Shown: positions 10,678-23,568, counted from the first letter of the stretch. The stretch: 64,000 bases of DNA from Fistularia commersonii (GCA_037954325.1 JBBMNZ010000003.1:8289965-8353964), one strand, 5' to 3'. Made by a program: numbers and translations. Notes: generated by a model from the sequence alone, not told the origin.

Positions 10678-10956
10678 TTTCCCCTTTTCAGAAAATGTTT
10701 TCTCCTGCAGCTAGATGTCACAGTAAAATAAGAATCATGTTAAATGTCTAAGAGAAAACGACTCAAACTGCAGATATTATTACAGTCATTATCTAAAGAC
10801 TTTTCTTCCAATTGTGAGAATTACTGGCTGATCAACAATGTGCAGACTCCACGCAGGTTTTGTCCGAATAAAACCAAGGACGACCTTTCTGTGAGGGAGA
10901 TTCACTAACTGCGACACTAACTTCATTTAATATCAACTACACCTTCAACTTTGACA
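10678..10956. other. Spacer, nothing recognised
   Basis: Ordinary AT-rich noncoding sequence. Confidence 0.4.
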
Positions 10957-10996
10957 ACACACACACACACATGCACACACACACACACACACACAC
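10957..10996. repeat. (CA)n microsatellite, one interruption
   Basis: CA repeats with a single TG interruption near 10972. Confidence 0.95.
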
Positions 10997-11710
10997 TCTG
11001 ATTGTATTCTGTGTTTTCCCATCCCCCATTTTCATCTCATCATATAACCTGATCTAAGGTAAAATCAATTTCTTTCCTTGCCGGGAAATGCAGGGCAAAT
11101 ATTAACATGCCTGGCATATCCTGGCCTTTTCAATGATAACAGAAGAGGCACGCGGGTATGTTAGGAGGGTGTGAGGGGTGACTAATATCATCCCAGAAGA
11201 TGCAAACCCAGGCTGCTCACTGGCTTCCTTGCCAATCGCCTTCATTGCCGTGTTTGGAAAATATTTTTTTTTTCCCCCCTTCACTTGCCAGGGTTAGTCA
11301 CAATAGTTTTCTGTCCAAACACAGATCCCTCGCACACCTGTTTTGGTGGATGCAAGAGAAAAATCTTCGCTGAGCGGAGTCCTTAATGTCACAACAGGCA
11401 AGATGCAGGAAACCTTGAAATGCCAATGCCGTCGGTGTCACGGCCGCGACTATTCTCCCGAAAACAGGCTGTCACAAATCAAGAGATGCCACAACTTTTC
11501 TTGTGGCTGCAGTTAGATTGAATTCGTACTGTGTGGGAGTGGTGGCAGCGACAGGAGCAGATGCGATTTTTTTTTTGTGAGATGAAGGCCGCGTGGACGT
11601 TTGTGAGAAAATAAAAAATACTTGGAGTTGGAAAAATTTTTGACGGCACGATTGGAGGTGCAGGTGCTTCGTATTGTTCGATATCAAAAAATGTAAAAGG
11701 ATGCATTTAA
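10997..11710. other. Unique sequence
   Basis: No gene was recognised. Two overlapping minus-strand frames (75 and 88 codons, 11472-11738) lack domains. Confidence 0.45.
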
Positions 11711-12170
11711 ATGTCTTCAAATCCAGTTGCCATGCCAAGAAGATTACGACGAGAATTCACCATGAACTTGATGATTGAGAACCTCCACAGATGTGTAAAA
11801 GGATCTACCTGTTCACAAAGAATGACCAATGTCTCAAGCATGTTTTATGGAGGTATATTTCATTGGTTCATTCGTTATCTAGGGGGCATTTCCTGCACTC
11901 GGGGCAGCAGGGGGTGTTGGAGCCATTGGCCAGGAGGTTCACCCTGGACGGATCGCCTGTCGATCACAGTTCATACAAGACATACAAGTATCGGGGTCTC
12001 CAATTCTTGTCAAAATCATCTCTCATGGCAACTGGACTTGAATTTCTTCACTTGAAGATATTTCACCCCTGCACATCTTCAAGTGAAGAAATTCAAGTCC
12101 AATTGCAACAATAAGAAGATTTCATGACGACCTGGATGACCGAGAACCTCCACGCACCAAAAAGACTGAA
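11711..12170. repeat. Cluster of palindromic repeat units with near-perfect hairpin
   Basis: Units of the repeat seen at 975-1060 lie in both orientations. A reverse-orientation unit at about 11711-11805 shares GAACCTCCACAGA-like sequence with 12140-12155. A head-to-head pair at 12029-12059 and 12075-12105 forms a 31-base inverted repeat with one mismatch and a 15-base loop. Weaker complementarity extends outward to about 12005 and 12135. A SINE fragment (11860-11987) is inserted between units. Confidence 0.75.
11860..11987 (-). mobile_element. DANA/Mermaid-like SINE 3' fragment
   Basis: Read on the minus strand it carries the SINE's 3' part: GATCGACAGGCGATCCGTCC, then GGCTCCAACACCCCCTGCTG, then GAGTGCAGGAAATGCCCCC and a TGAACCAATGAA tail. 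Confidence 0.55.
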
Positions 12171-12367
12171 TCAATGATCAACCAGAAACAGGAAGCCTGG
12201 AAGTAGCATGTTTGGAAAACAATGTATGATGGGGAAAGGATCAAGTTGTAGTTTTCCACGTCTTTTCAAATCAAAAGTCTTTAAATGTAAGATCCATATT
12301 CTTTAGTCTAAGACTCGGCTTTGATCTCTAAAAACTAGTCTTTAGACATGAGCTGGTGTGAGATGAT

Positions 12368-12458
12368 ACCTTGTCAAAATCTTCTTGTGGCAAGTCGACT
12401 TGAATTTTTTCACTTGAAGATGTTTCAGCCCCTCGTCTGAGAGGCTTCTTTAGGTTAT
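12368..12458 (+). repeat. Further copy of the palindromic repeat unit
   Basis: CTTGTCAAAATCTTCTTGTG and TTTTTCACTTGAAGATGTTT, followed by CAGCCCCTCGTCTGAGAGGC, match the unit at 975-1060. Confidence 0.65.
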
Positions 12459-12670
12459 GGTGGCTTGTTACGTAAACGATAGAGTTGATCTGCAGAAACT
12501 AGTTTAAAGGGAATTGTTATGCTAATGGGGGTGTCATTCCTTGGGGACAAAGGAGAAACTTTTGGAGATTACCTGGATTGGAAAAGGTAAAACCAGACAA
12601 AGAAGTGACTACTGTTGGATCACGTGGACTGATGCTCATGTGGAAGTTACATGGGGCCAGTTCTGGCTGG

Positions 12671-12811
12671 TCTCAAGTGAACCTCCTGCATGTTTTTGGA
12701 CCATAGGACACCAGAGAAACCCGTGCTTGGAGACCCCACCAGAAAAGCCTCCTGTCGGAATCAAACCAATAGATCGCCTTAGCTGCGAGCTGACAGTGTT
12801 AACCCATCCGC
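12671..12811 (-). mobile_element. DANA/Mermaid-like SINE 5' fragment
   Basis: On the minus strand it reads a tRNA-like head (GGTTAACACTGTCAGCTCGC, then GGTTTGATTCCGACAGG) followed by GGTCCAAAAACATGCAGGAG, the family's internal block. The 3' half is absent. Confidence 0.6.
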
Positions 12812-13200
12812 CTGATGATCCACTTTGACAAACACTGTACATTTCAAGACGCTACAGGCCAAATGACAGATAAGAATCGCTGGGTAGGACATGACCTCTT
12901 TATTGCCTCTGATTGAGAAAGTTCTAGATGCACCCATGCTGTTGAATGTTTTCCGCAGTGACTTGCTCCTGTGTTGACGTAGGCAGATGGTGTCATGAGA
13001 CGGCGCGAGCCCGACTAGCGTCTGCCCCTGTCAATGGAAGAACCGCATTCCAATTTCCACCCCCAGATAGGTCGCCTGACACATCTATAGAATGTACCAG
13101 AACACGGGGTCAACAGCGAAGCTCTGTTTGTTCTCTTACTTCGGAGTTATTCTTCATTTAGCACCACGCTAGTGTTTCATGGACATTGCAGAACAACATA
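12812..13200. other. Unique sequence
   Basis: Nothing recognised. A 71-codon frame at 12946-13161 has no domain. Confidence 0.4.
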
Positions 13201-13475
13201 TACTGCTCAAATAAACATTTTGAAAACACATCAGATTTAAAAGGGGCAAACAATCTTTGCTGATAATGAGTAAGTGATGAATAAGTAACACATAATAGTA
13301 TTAGATAAAGTAATCCACATGATTTGATGGAAATGAAAATGGTCGCATTTATAAAGGTGAAATCAAAAACAAAACAAATTCAGAAGTGAAAACAGGATGC
13401 AGCAGATACAATACAAAACAAGTGCAGACACTCCTGGAAAAACCAGGACTGACTGGGTGATCAAACAATGAGGCC
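13201..13475 (+). mobile_element. Fish MITE-like element (TACTGCTCAAA terminus)
   Basis: The start TACTGCTCAAATAAACATTT, then TTGAAAACACATCAGAT, and later TTTGATGGAAATGAAAATGG match a fish MITE remembered by its TACTGCTCAAAAAAAT... terminus and the same internal blocks. The right terminus was not found, so the end coordinate is approximate. Non-coding. Confidence 0.5.
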
Positions 13476-16400
13476 ATTGGAAGTCGGTCTTCGTTCCTCG
13501 GTTCATATGTTTTCTCTCCGTCTCGTATTTTCTCTCACTCACAATTCAAAACATGTTTGCCAATGCCTAGAGCTACTGACTCTTGGTTTTCGCAATAACT
13601 GAAATACAGCTCGGGTATGAAATGTCTATTACATTTCCAAATATCAGTCCAGGAGCACAGCCAGGTGAAAGAAATGGTCCGCAATTCAAAGGTCGGGAAG
13701 AATCTGAATTAGTCCTCCTGAATCAGGAGGTTCAATGATTAGCCAGTTGGCCAATCTTGAGGTCATCTTTCAACAGACTTGGCCAGGACTGGGAAAGGAC
13801 AGAAATGACGAAAGCTTTCAGTGTTTCCACATAAATGTAATCTGTATTTTGTGCCTTGTGCCAGTGAAGGCTTCTTAACTCCAGTTTAGGATTTCATAAA
13901 AATTGACATGTTGATGTACCGTGCCTACTAGAGGGCCTACTTTTCAGCTTAACGCCATAACTCATTGGGTTTCCACTGACTTTTTCTGGCTTCTCACACT
14001 GGAAAACCTTGCCTAAGAATACCCAAACAGAGGCTTGAACCTCTGACGATTCCTTCCCAGAAGATCACCGGGATGCAGAAACACCTCCGTCACATTGCAG
14101 CACAGGCGGGATTCAAATCTGTCGCAGCAGAGAATTAGTCACTCAGCGATTTTGAATGTGCGAGTCTCTGCCAGGAATCAGATCGGAAAAGAATCTCAGC
14201 CCGGAGTGAATGTTTTCAAGTATCAGAGGATTTTGCGAGACAGCTAGGTGGACCGTTGTGTGGACATTTTTCAACCAACAAGCTCTCACCTACAGTCACA
14301 AAGCTCAAGGTAGCGGCTAACGGTTTCCTTCACAGGCTAGTCTGCCTCCTTTTAAAGCCAGTCTGCTCAAGAAGAAGAACGCCTAGCTTTTGGACCTGCA
14401 CTATGGAGGTTTTTTGTCCCATCTAGCTCAAGTTGGCCGTCTAAACAAGCTCTGGAGTGCCTGAAAGGGGATGGAACATCTGGGTCTTGTTGCCTTATAG
14501 GATCCAATTGGTCGCAAAACTTTCTCACCACTAACCAGCTGTGCTCATTCTCGCCATTAGAGTAATTTAAGTTCCTTTTCAGCAGGTGGAACTGGGGGTC
14601 AATGAAAAACAAGACCTGTGAGGTAACAAGCGAGGGGAAAAATAGGAGTTGGTACGCATTTGTAAAATTAAATTATTCTTCAGAAATAGCAGTCCGATGA
14701 CTCGGAATAAATTTGACTCAAATTCCTAGTACCCTCAGGTTGTACATGACACTCGTGTAGCCTTTTGGGGAAGAAAAAAAAAAAAATGCATTTATCGTTC
14801 TTTAAATGCAGCACAGCCAGTGAGTCCCCTCTGGGACAAACAGCCGTCACAATCATGATTTAATAGTTTATTTATGACTTCATTATTCAATTTTAGCAAA
14901 ATAAATAGATAGGAGGGAAAATACTACCTCAGAGTGAAAGCTAGGGTTATGTTGGTTATAATTCAAAAGCTTCAGTAATATGAGAGTAAAAGAAAATGAA
15001 ATTTCGGATTCTGACAGCAGAAAACTTAGCACTCTTTATGGATGGACAGATCATGCATGCAAACTGGCTATTTTCTTGCACTATCACTGCTTTACAAGCG
15101 GTGTCCCCATCCCTTGCGGAGGCTGAATGTCTGCAGAGCCAAGAGGACGGGAGAGCGACCCTGGGTGAGATCCGAAAAGTCAAACCGCAGACAAGCTGGT
15201 GGTCGCGAAGCTGTAAGCCTGCAGAACATCTCACTGCAGCTTCCTGGAAGGCAAGAGAAAGCGGTTTGTTTGTTTTTTTTGTTTTTGTTTTTTTAGAGAC
15301 AGTGTGACTCTAAAGAGCCAAGTCTTCAACAGTTCATTGTTCAGAGAAGACGTCTTTTGTGACTCCGCAGTCGTCATGCACACAGTCGTCCATATTTGGA
15401 GGATATGAACAGCCGCTGTGCTCTCTTTTCTTGATAAAGGTTAAACATGTATAGATCATGAAGAACCCTTGGAGGAGTACTGCAGCCAAAAGTTTCCGCT
15501 GCAACTTCGCAGTGCACACATAGGTGGCATTCACAGCCCCGGGGAAATCTCCCTTCTGTCTCATTTGGCAACTTACACCAGAAAAAGAGTTTAGCATTAA
15601 GTCACAAAGTTCTATAAACTCTATTTTCCCATCCCCTATCTCATTGTTGCTCGTGGCCCAGGGTTGATGTTACGGAAAAATCCAATCACGGGACTTTCCC
15701 CGGCACTCGGCGTGTCACCGGCCGCCCTCAGATTAATGGCTTCAGATAACCAGCTTCTCCTCTGGTTGTAGGGTGAGCCGCGGTCGCTCCCTGACCAACC
15801 GAATTACTAGGACATTATTGTCCAAAGTACTTTGGTTTCGGCCGCATGAAGACAGCGGGCACCGCTGGAATTTGCGCGAAAGCTGAAATCCTCTCATACG
15901 CCTCACCTATTGTCTATTGAATCCCATAACAGGGAGTCCTGTGTTTCCGGGCGTTGAGATTGCAGCATTGATCCCCCGGCCGGACTTGTCCGCCCGTCCA
16001 TATCACAGCAGGAGCACATCGGTGTTATTCAAGTGACCAGAGGCAAAAAAAAAAAAAGAAAAAAAAAAAAACAGATTGTATTTTACCAGTCATGAAATAC
16101 GATCACAGCGTGACGTAACCGGGACTTTACATGCCGAGGCTCAAACGTGCCATTCATGAATTCTCCTTTCTCTCAGCGCGCACTTATTTACCAGAGTTTT
16201 AGATTCTTTGCAACATGACTGCTCCGTCCTTCTTCCTGAATCCAGTGCAGTGCCAGTGGCGTGCAGAGGTCCGGTGATGCCCGAGGCAAAATTTGATAAA
16301 CAAAGAAATATGAAAAGAAAGGAAAATATTTTGAATCTAAAAGCTCATAAGAAACATTTTAATGTAAAACTTTATTCTAAAATATATATTTATATTTCTT

Positions 16401-18784
16401 TCGAATGATCTCCCTGTCATAAGACAACTGAATTGCCTCAGATTTCCATCAGCTGTGAGAAATTATTTTTCAAAGCTTATTAAAGCTAGATTGGTTCGTC
16501 GCTCCTGTCGAATGGACAGCCTCAGATTTGTTTTTATTCATTTTGAAAAAGGGTTTTCACAGCTTGCGACTGAAATGGGATACTGAGGTGTAATCTGTGT
16601 GAAACGCACAGCGTCGGAAACGTCCCACGTAAATATATTTCATTAAATAACAGCAAAAAAATATATAAAAAAAAATAAAAAATGTAAATATCATAATCGC
16701 ACCGGTTGTTCGAGAGCTACTAGCTGAGCTAAGTAAAAGAAGTAACCTACACGCACAAAAAGCTAAAATGGCGCACGATTTCTCTAGACACCAAGGACTA
16801 AAGTTAAAGGAATAAACAACTTGCTTACAACTTACCCTGCAGTGCATTGAGCCTTTAAAATTTGATTTCTCAGCGACGAAATTTTGAAATTTCTCTCTTA
16901 TTTCCTTCTCCCATCGAATGTCCCCCCCGGTCCGATGGATGCCTTATTGCAATATGTTTGAGTGACACGAATAAAATGCTGATAGGATGCCTCTGTTTTT
17001 AACTCAATGTCTGAAAAATGGCTACACAGACTTAATTTGGGTCCACTGAGGCTGCAAGGGGAGTCCCGGCACTGTATTTCCAGAGATCCACCGACAAGAC
17101 TATTGTGGCACGAATATTGCATATGTAATATTCACATAAACAGCACGCTATATAGTAAGTGAACATTTCTCTGTCCGGGCTGGACACCAAAGTGCATCTT
17201 GGTGGCATCCATTGAGCCGATACTGTCGAGATGTTTTGGCCATATCAATATGTGGGTGTTTCGCAACTGGCGCGCGCAGGGTTCGGTGGATCAAGAATCA
17301 TATGCTAGGTCCCTTGGTAACCGTCCCAGGGCTGACAGAGTTTTAATGAATCCAGTCTGCATCAGCCTTACGCTGCAGCTCCGCTTCAGCTACCAGGATG
17401 TGGCCTGCAACTGATTCTGACAGGAGACAGTTTGGTGCTCAGTGGCAGCGAACTGCCAATATTTAGAATACCCCTTTCGATTTAAAAACTTGTAACATTG
17501 TCAACATTAGCACTCTTTCCCTTCATGACTGTCTTGACAGTTCAATCCCCTGTTTCCAATTGAGAGCTTTAACCTGAAAAAGTAGGGTGAGCATTTTTTT
17601 TTTTTTTTTTTTTTAAATTGCTGCAGCACCATCTAACGTCGACGCCATTTTATCCACATGCCAAACAGGACATAATTTGTTTGCTACCTCGTGCTGTGTG
17701 TCATGGCTCAGGCTTTCTTCTTCCTCTGCCGTTGCTCCACGCAGAAAAGAGTCATTACCATGCTTTATGTGTAATCTCTGGTCTTATAAAGAGGTGCAAT
17801 GAGGAAGTAGTGCATCCCAACACCTTCGCTCCCTCCTCCGAGGAGGATACCTCGTAGTGCGCTGTTTACACGCCGCAGAAGTGGACCACGGATGGATGCT
17901 GCAACATGACCCCTCATGGTCTGGGCACGTTGGAGATGCAACGGATAGCAAGAGCCCCCTCGACTGCCGCATAATCATCCAAACTTGTTTTCGCATGACG
18001 CAACCTTATATGCTTAGAGTGCAGCTTTTTCCACCGGGTTGCCTGACGCGACGCATTTATTTTCTCACCTCGGCAGGGGCCTGAATGGACTGTCAAACCA
18101 CCTGGCTGCGTTTGAGCGATAGCGACGGCTTAAAGCGCATAAGCCGACACTTCTGTTTGACCCTGTCAACGTGCAACCCCTCCAGCCCGAGAGTCCCGGT
18201 CACGGGAGAACGCAGCTGTGTGGAATTCCATCACACTTTGAGGAATCTAATATTGACTGAGCAATGAGTTGAGGGGCGAAGAAATTTGATTTACATTTTT
18301 TCTATTTTAACCCGAGGGGGTTCGCGGGTGTTTATGCCCCACCCACGTGTGCCAATCCGAGGGCCCCCATCGATATTTATTGTCAGAAAAAAAAATAAAT
18401 AAAAAAGCTACCAGACGAGCTGAGGAATAAATTCAGCGCTCATCCATCGTGGGTCCGGCGTCTGTTATTTTCAGGCTGGCGGTGCTAATATTTTATTCGA
18501 GTTGGCACAAAAAGGTGAAATTAACACTCTTGGAGTTTTCCCAACAACTCCACAGGCAATAGAGGCCAGACATTTTAGGCCCACATGGACCAGTATTATT
18601 ATGAGCATAATAAATGTGCATGTTAACCAGGGGTGAAATGCAAATGAAGAAGATAAATGAAAATAAAACATTCGCTAACGAAAGCGTGTTTCTGAGAATA
18701 AAACCTCAGATTTGCAGAACTTGAGAATCAGGGGTGAGGGCGGGACACGGTAAAATAAGAGTTGGCGATTTATCGATCAGATGT
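13476..18784. other. 5.3-kb stretch nearly free of recognised repeats
   Basis: No gene, SINE or LINE hallmark was recognised. It holds only homopolymer A or T tracts (14771-14784, 16045-16071, 17598-17615, 18388-18404) and moderately CpG-rich patches (15660-16000, 17880-18240). Open frames at 14996-15307, 15334-15597 (minus) and 18085-18267 show no domain. The absence of repeats in a repeat-rich window makes this a candidate for constrained noncoding DNA, or simply for repeats too old to see. Confidence 0.45.
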
Positions 18785-19015
18785 GAGCGGAGGGGCAGCC
18801 GCGGGTCAGTCGCCGGAGCAAAGGTCGGTGCTTCGATTCACGGCCTTTTCTGTCTACTTGCACGCTGAACCCCCTCCACCCGCCATCCGAACCTGCTCCC
18901 GATGGTCTATTTAGCGCTTTGCATGGCAGCTCTGCGGTTGTTGGTCTACGAGCACGTGAGTGGGTGAATGAAATTCAGTGTGAAAAAGCGTTTTGAAACA
19001 ACAGCATTCGTGAAC
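18785..19015 (+). mobile_element. tRNA-derived SINE, near full length
   Basis: The head contains GGGGCAGCCGCGGGTCAGTC (A-box region) and GGTGCTTCGATTCACGGCC (B-box). The body contains GCATGGCAGCTCTGCGGTTG and GTGAGTGGGTGAATGAAATT, then AAAAAGCGTTTTGAAACAAC, matching the 3' body also seen at 4994-5140. Confidence 0.7.
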
Positions 19016-19084
19016 ACCATTTGTCCAATGTAAATGTATTCGTCCATTAAGTCATGAATATGCTGCACGCTAACATAGCCTGAC

Positions 19085-19215
19085 AGTTTAGCGTTACCAC
19101 TTAACAGCAAGATGGACCCTGATTCGCTCCCAACTGGGTGCGCTTCAGTGTGGAGTTGCATTATCTCCAAGGGCTTTCTCCGGTTTCCACCCATAGTCTC
19201 ACACACCCAATGCTT
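19085..19215 (+). mobile_element. DANA/Mermaid-like SINE middle fragment
   Basis: AACAGCAAGATGGACCCTGA, then CCCAACTGGGTGCG, CAGTGTGGAGTTGCA and TTTCTCCGGTTTCCACCCAT correspond to the head/body junction and internal block of the SINE. Confidence 0.55.
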
Positions 19216-19220
19216 AGTCT

Positions 19221-19419
19221 GGATTAGATTAGACTAGATTCAACTTTCATTTCATATGTTCAAGTACAAGGCAAAGAAATACAGTTTTGCATCTAACCAG
19301 AATTGCAAAAAAGCACCAGCTGAAGATGTAATAAATGTATTAACAGCATGTACATATATATTATGTTAATAATTTACAAGTGATTTATAAGTGATTTACA
19401 GATAGGGTATTAAGTGCAG
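19221..19419 (-). mobile_element. LINE 3' UTR fragment (L2/Rex1-like)
   Basis: GGATTAGATTAGACTAGATT followed by CAACTTTCATTTC and CAAGGCAAAGAAATACAGTT, then TTGCATCTAACCAGAA, is the reverse complement of a common fish LINE 3' end (an AATCT-type tail after a CATTTC... sequence). It has no coding part. Confidence 0.6.
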
Positions 19420-19438
19420 CGGATGGATGGATGGATGG
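19420..19438. repeat. (GGAT)n microsatellite
   Basis: Four tandem GGAT units. Confidence 0.85.
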
Positions 19439-21520
19439 CGGTATATGAATCGTTCTCAGTGGGATGACTAATCCTAATGAAGCCATCTGAACACTAATTT
19501 TCATAATTTCATAATTTCAAAAGGTCAAGGTTTGTTGCTTGTTTAATTTGTTTTTGTTTTTTTGTTTTTTTTATACCCAACTCCATTTGCAAAAGTTGTG
19601 TAAACGGTTAGAAAACAACACAAAAGGACACAATCTTTCTAAAAAACAACAAAAAAAAAGTGAAAATAAGCTCGGTTGGCGGCCCGGAGGGGGGAAAAGC
19701 TGAGGTCGACCGAGGGGCCGAACGGGACTTTAATTTTACTGGCTGAGCCTCCTGCTGTTGTGACCCGAAGCGAGGCACTCAGCCAAATCATTTCCGTAAA
19801 CATCCAGCTGAGGAGATTAATAACCTGTAAACATTTAAACTTTGCAACAACGCCAGACGAGCAGCCTCAGGTTACAGTTTGACGGCGGCAATGTGATTTT
19901 AATGGGGATTTCTGAAAAGCGAGGCCAAATTACCATAAAAACCAATATAAACATTAATTTAAAACAACTAAACTTCAGACCTTTGTAACGTTACACAGTA
20001 AAAACTGGATCGTTGTAGTCGTTTTCAAATTTCAAATATGTATCTGCCTGCCAGAGGGTAATGGTTTGGATGATTGCGCACATTATCGAAAGAAGTGATA
20101 CAAAATGTCTTTTAACTGCTATTTAAAAAGATATAATATAGAACTCTATAGCTCGCCTCTCTCCTTATATTATATTGTCATGAATGAGCATGATATATTT
20201 TGCGAATAAATATTCAAAAAAATATTTCAGGACGCCGAGTTTGGTTAAAACTCATTCCACAAATAACCCCGGTAATTAAATTAGCTAACAACCTTGTTAA
20301 AAAAAGAAATTAATAAATAAAGTGGAATGAGGATCAACGGAAAATGATGATCGTCTATTCATCCGAAGCACTTGGTAAATGACGCTCGTGAGATAATTTA
20401 ATGGGAACAGTGATGTTTAAGCAAATGGGGGTTTAAATATAAGAGCAGGGGCGGATCAGTCGGCAGCCGTATTTACGGTGGAACCTTAGACAGCGAACGC
20501 ATCGTGGCTCAATTAATAGCATCCCGGATTCATTTGCCGATTATTTAATCTGGCTATTCTCTGTAGCGCTCTCTGCTCGCTTCATATACCCCCCTCCCCC
20601 CTTGATGTTTGGCGTAGGGGGATAACATTTGTCAAACACGTTAGCAGGAGCCCAAAGGGTTGCATTTCGAGGGTTAAATAAAAAAAGAAAAAATAAATAA
20701 ATAACGCTTTCTGTCAGTCAGGGAAGATGAGTCAAGCAATTCTTAGTGAGGAGTCAAGTCTTGTTGGAGTCACAGCTGCAAAGGTCAGCGGTCAGGCGGC
20801 TGAAATGTAAATTATTTCTGCCTTGACATACTGACTGCGCGCTTTTATGCATTATTCATGCTGCCGCCAGATGTTGGCAGTTCTGTTAGAGAGTGAATGG
20901 ACAATGATACACGCGGCGACGACGTTTCGGATCCTGTTTTTCAAAATCGCACGCCCCGTGCGAACAGGATGAGAACACGTGTCGAGCTGTTAATGGGCAG
21001 GGAGGAGACCCGGATTATACAGAATTTGAGCTGAAGCGTGGTCGGAGGTAATTAGGAGACTAAAAAGGGAAATAAAAAGAGATGTTTGGTACCATAAAGG
21101 TAACAGCTGTATATTTTCATTTAAACAAACGAAAAAAAACAAGCTTCTTTGACAAACCCCCGAATAAAGAAAATAGCATGGGGCTGTTCACCGATTCAGC
21201 ACCATGGACAGAGGCGCCGCCGACCTCAAGCGGGACCTTTCTGTCCTCTGCTGTTTAAAATAAACAGATAAAATATTCACTACCGACGACCGCTTTCACC
21301 TGCTCGAAAAAACAGTTTTATTTGGATTCAACCCGGCGACTATTGATCACATGGTGTGTTGATCATGACCTCCATGACCATGCTGATTTTTCACTCCTCT
21401 CCTCTTCCTCATATTTTGCCAGTTGCCATTGAGTTTGGCAAAGACAAAAAAAAAAAATGGATAACCAAATTATCCTTAATATTTTCCCCTTTCCACATTT
21501 TAGGTGAATGTATCAACCCC
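19439..21520. other. Unique AT-rich sequence, possible conserved noncoding DNA
   Basis: No gene or repeat was recognised beyond short A/T tracts (19548-19571, 20677-20704). The part at 20240-21010 has homeodomain-like TAATTA/ATTA cores and no repeats, which is compatible with regulatory DNA but not proof. Confidence 0.4.
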
Positions 21521-21658
21521 AACAGGTGGCCTTCCTGTGTAGGGGCTCCATGTTCTCCCTGTGTCTGTCTCTAATAACATGCAGAAGATTCATTGAAGAC
21601 CTTAAATTGTACAGCTGTGGGTATAAAAGAGTGAATTGCTAAATTTCTCTATATGTGA
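21521..21658 (+). mobile_element. DANA/Mermaid-like SINE fragment
   Basis: CTCCATGTTCTCCCTGTGTC, then ACATGCAGAAGATTCATTGA, AGACCTTAAATTGTACAG and AATTTCTCTATATGTG follow the order of the SINE body. Head and tail are lost. Confidence 0.55.
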
Positions 21659-21715
21659 ATGAGCGAATTTGCATGTCTTATATGATGTGTGAATGAAAGG
21701 TCGGATGTAAAAAAG

Positions 21716-21738
21716 AATATATATATATATATATATAC
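21716..21738. repeat. (TA)n microsatellite
   Basis: About 11 AT units, followed at 21779-21805 by degenerate TA/TG repeats. Confidence 0.9.
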
Positions 21739-21739
21739 A

Positions 21740-23528
21740 TTGTCCATTTCATTTTCCTTATTCAGATAGATATTTAGATATATATACATACATATGTGTA
21801 TGTGTGTCATTAATTCATTTTTTTCCCTTTTTTTTTTTTCTTCTTTTAATCCACATCATTTCCATGCCTGTGTGAGGAAATTGACTGTGTCATGTCAGTT
21901 TTCCGGTGAGCTTAAAAACTCTTGCAGCAAGAAAAGGAGGCCAAACATGGCCGATACCCATTAAGTACAAGAGCTTGTTTTTTTTTTTTTCTTTTTTGCT
22001 CAGCAAGGATACAAAACCTACTTTTGTCAGTGCAGTATTTTTTGCCATTGTTAGTTCGTCACTTTCCCCCCTGCATTCCAATTGAATGCATTTCTTCTGA
22101 TTTAATAAACCGATGTAGAATACTGTCTCTCGCTCCCTGTCTCTCAAACTTGACCATTGTTCGGCACATGTCGGGGACAGATTACGGCCAAAGCTCACAC
22201 ATCCCCGTCGATCCATCACGCTAATGGCCGATGCAGAAGACCAACCCTGAGGTCTCTGGCAGAGATGACTGATGAGGAGGGTGGATCTGCGGTGGTGGTG
22301 GGGGGGGGTCCATCTCCACATTTAAATAAATTCTAAAAATGATGCACAGGACTGAAGGAAATAAATTAAGACTGGGTTGCATCACATCTCTGCACCCGTC
22401 ATACCAGAATCTGGCACGTGTACTATATTGTGTGATAGATGTCAGCAGAAGAACTTTTTTTTTTAATTTATTTTTTATTATTTTTTTGATAAGTGGTTGA
22501 ATAGTACAGGCACTCCACAAGGTGACATATTATGATTTATGAATAGTTCATTTCTCGGGGACCAATTACTCCCTTCACTTGGACGGATATATGCAACCAG
22601 ACAGAAGAAAAGGAGGACAGAAAAGAAATATACTGTTGGGGGTTGAAGCTGAATTTCTCCCGCCGCTCCCGTCGACATGAAAATGCACTTTGCCATGTAT
22701 TCGCTTCTTTTTTTATGTGAACGCTCTCGTGTTCTGCAAGAGCGGGCTGCTGGAACGGCAGAACCAAAATCCACCTCCGCACTCGTCCGTCTCACGCGGA
22801 GAACACTGAACGTGAAGGGTCTCTTTGAATAAAAGCAACACTCTGAGCCACTTGAAAAACCCATTCATCGAATAACCTTATGACACTCGAATTTATAGAA
22901 GTACAAAAACAGTTAATAAATGTTTTATAAATATACAATGCTTCAAATCTAAGTAGCTGAAAGGGCAAAGGTACTCCTGTAGGTTTTGCACTTATTTTAT
23001 TTTATTTTTTTTTTAGTTTTCCAATTTCTCCGCATTCATTGTTGGTAACCTTTGCTTGAGTGTGTGGGAAAAAATGGCAAAAATTAGAAAATTGTCCAGA
23101 AAAATTAATGATTTCAGAATATTTAACTACCATCGACACACACGCATGGAAACTCTCAAACACAATGGAGGTGCATAACTGGTGTAGCTGGATTGTGGTT
23201 AATTCTTTGGATTTTAAGTAGAATACCGTATTCCTTGCAAACAGCGCCTCAAAGGCTAAACCCTCCCATGCGATGACGTGGAGAGGGGAATTTGACCTGT
23301 TTGAATTTACATTTCAACAATAATCCATTTTTAGAGGAACAACCAGTACATTCTTGTTCTTCTTGATTTTGATTGGCTGGAAGTGGTGCCGTGAAGGCCA
23401 ACAGCGGCATTATAATGGTATACTTACAGAAGTATATTTACATTATAATACTGTTAATAATCTAAAATTTCAAGATGACTGCATTCCATTAAAATAAGAG
23501 TCTCATACCTTGTAATAACATTATCATA
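21740..23528. other. Unique sequence, homopolymer tracts
   Basis: No gene was recognised. The 143-codon minus-strand frame at 21890-22321 is rich in Lys/Glu/Arg with no domain and spans a poly-A tract on that strand, so it is treated as chance. T-rich tracts lie at 21829-21846, 21979-21996 and 22456-22488, and a G run at about 22301-22309. Confidence 0.45.

Positions 23529-23567
<39 letters not shown>
23529..23567. repeat. (TG)n microsatellite
   Basis: About 18 TG units with one TA interruption near the 5' end. Confidence 0.95.

Positions 23568-23568
<1 letters not shown>

Noticed and set aside
15334..15597. 87-codon minus-strand frame with Cys residues and a hydrophobic stretch
   Set aside because: Looked like a small secreted or membrane protein, but there is no signal peptide at the start and no family match I know.
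21890..22321. 143-codon minus-strand open frame
   Set aside because: Runs through homopolymer tracts and has no recognisable family.
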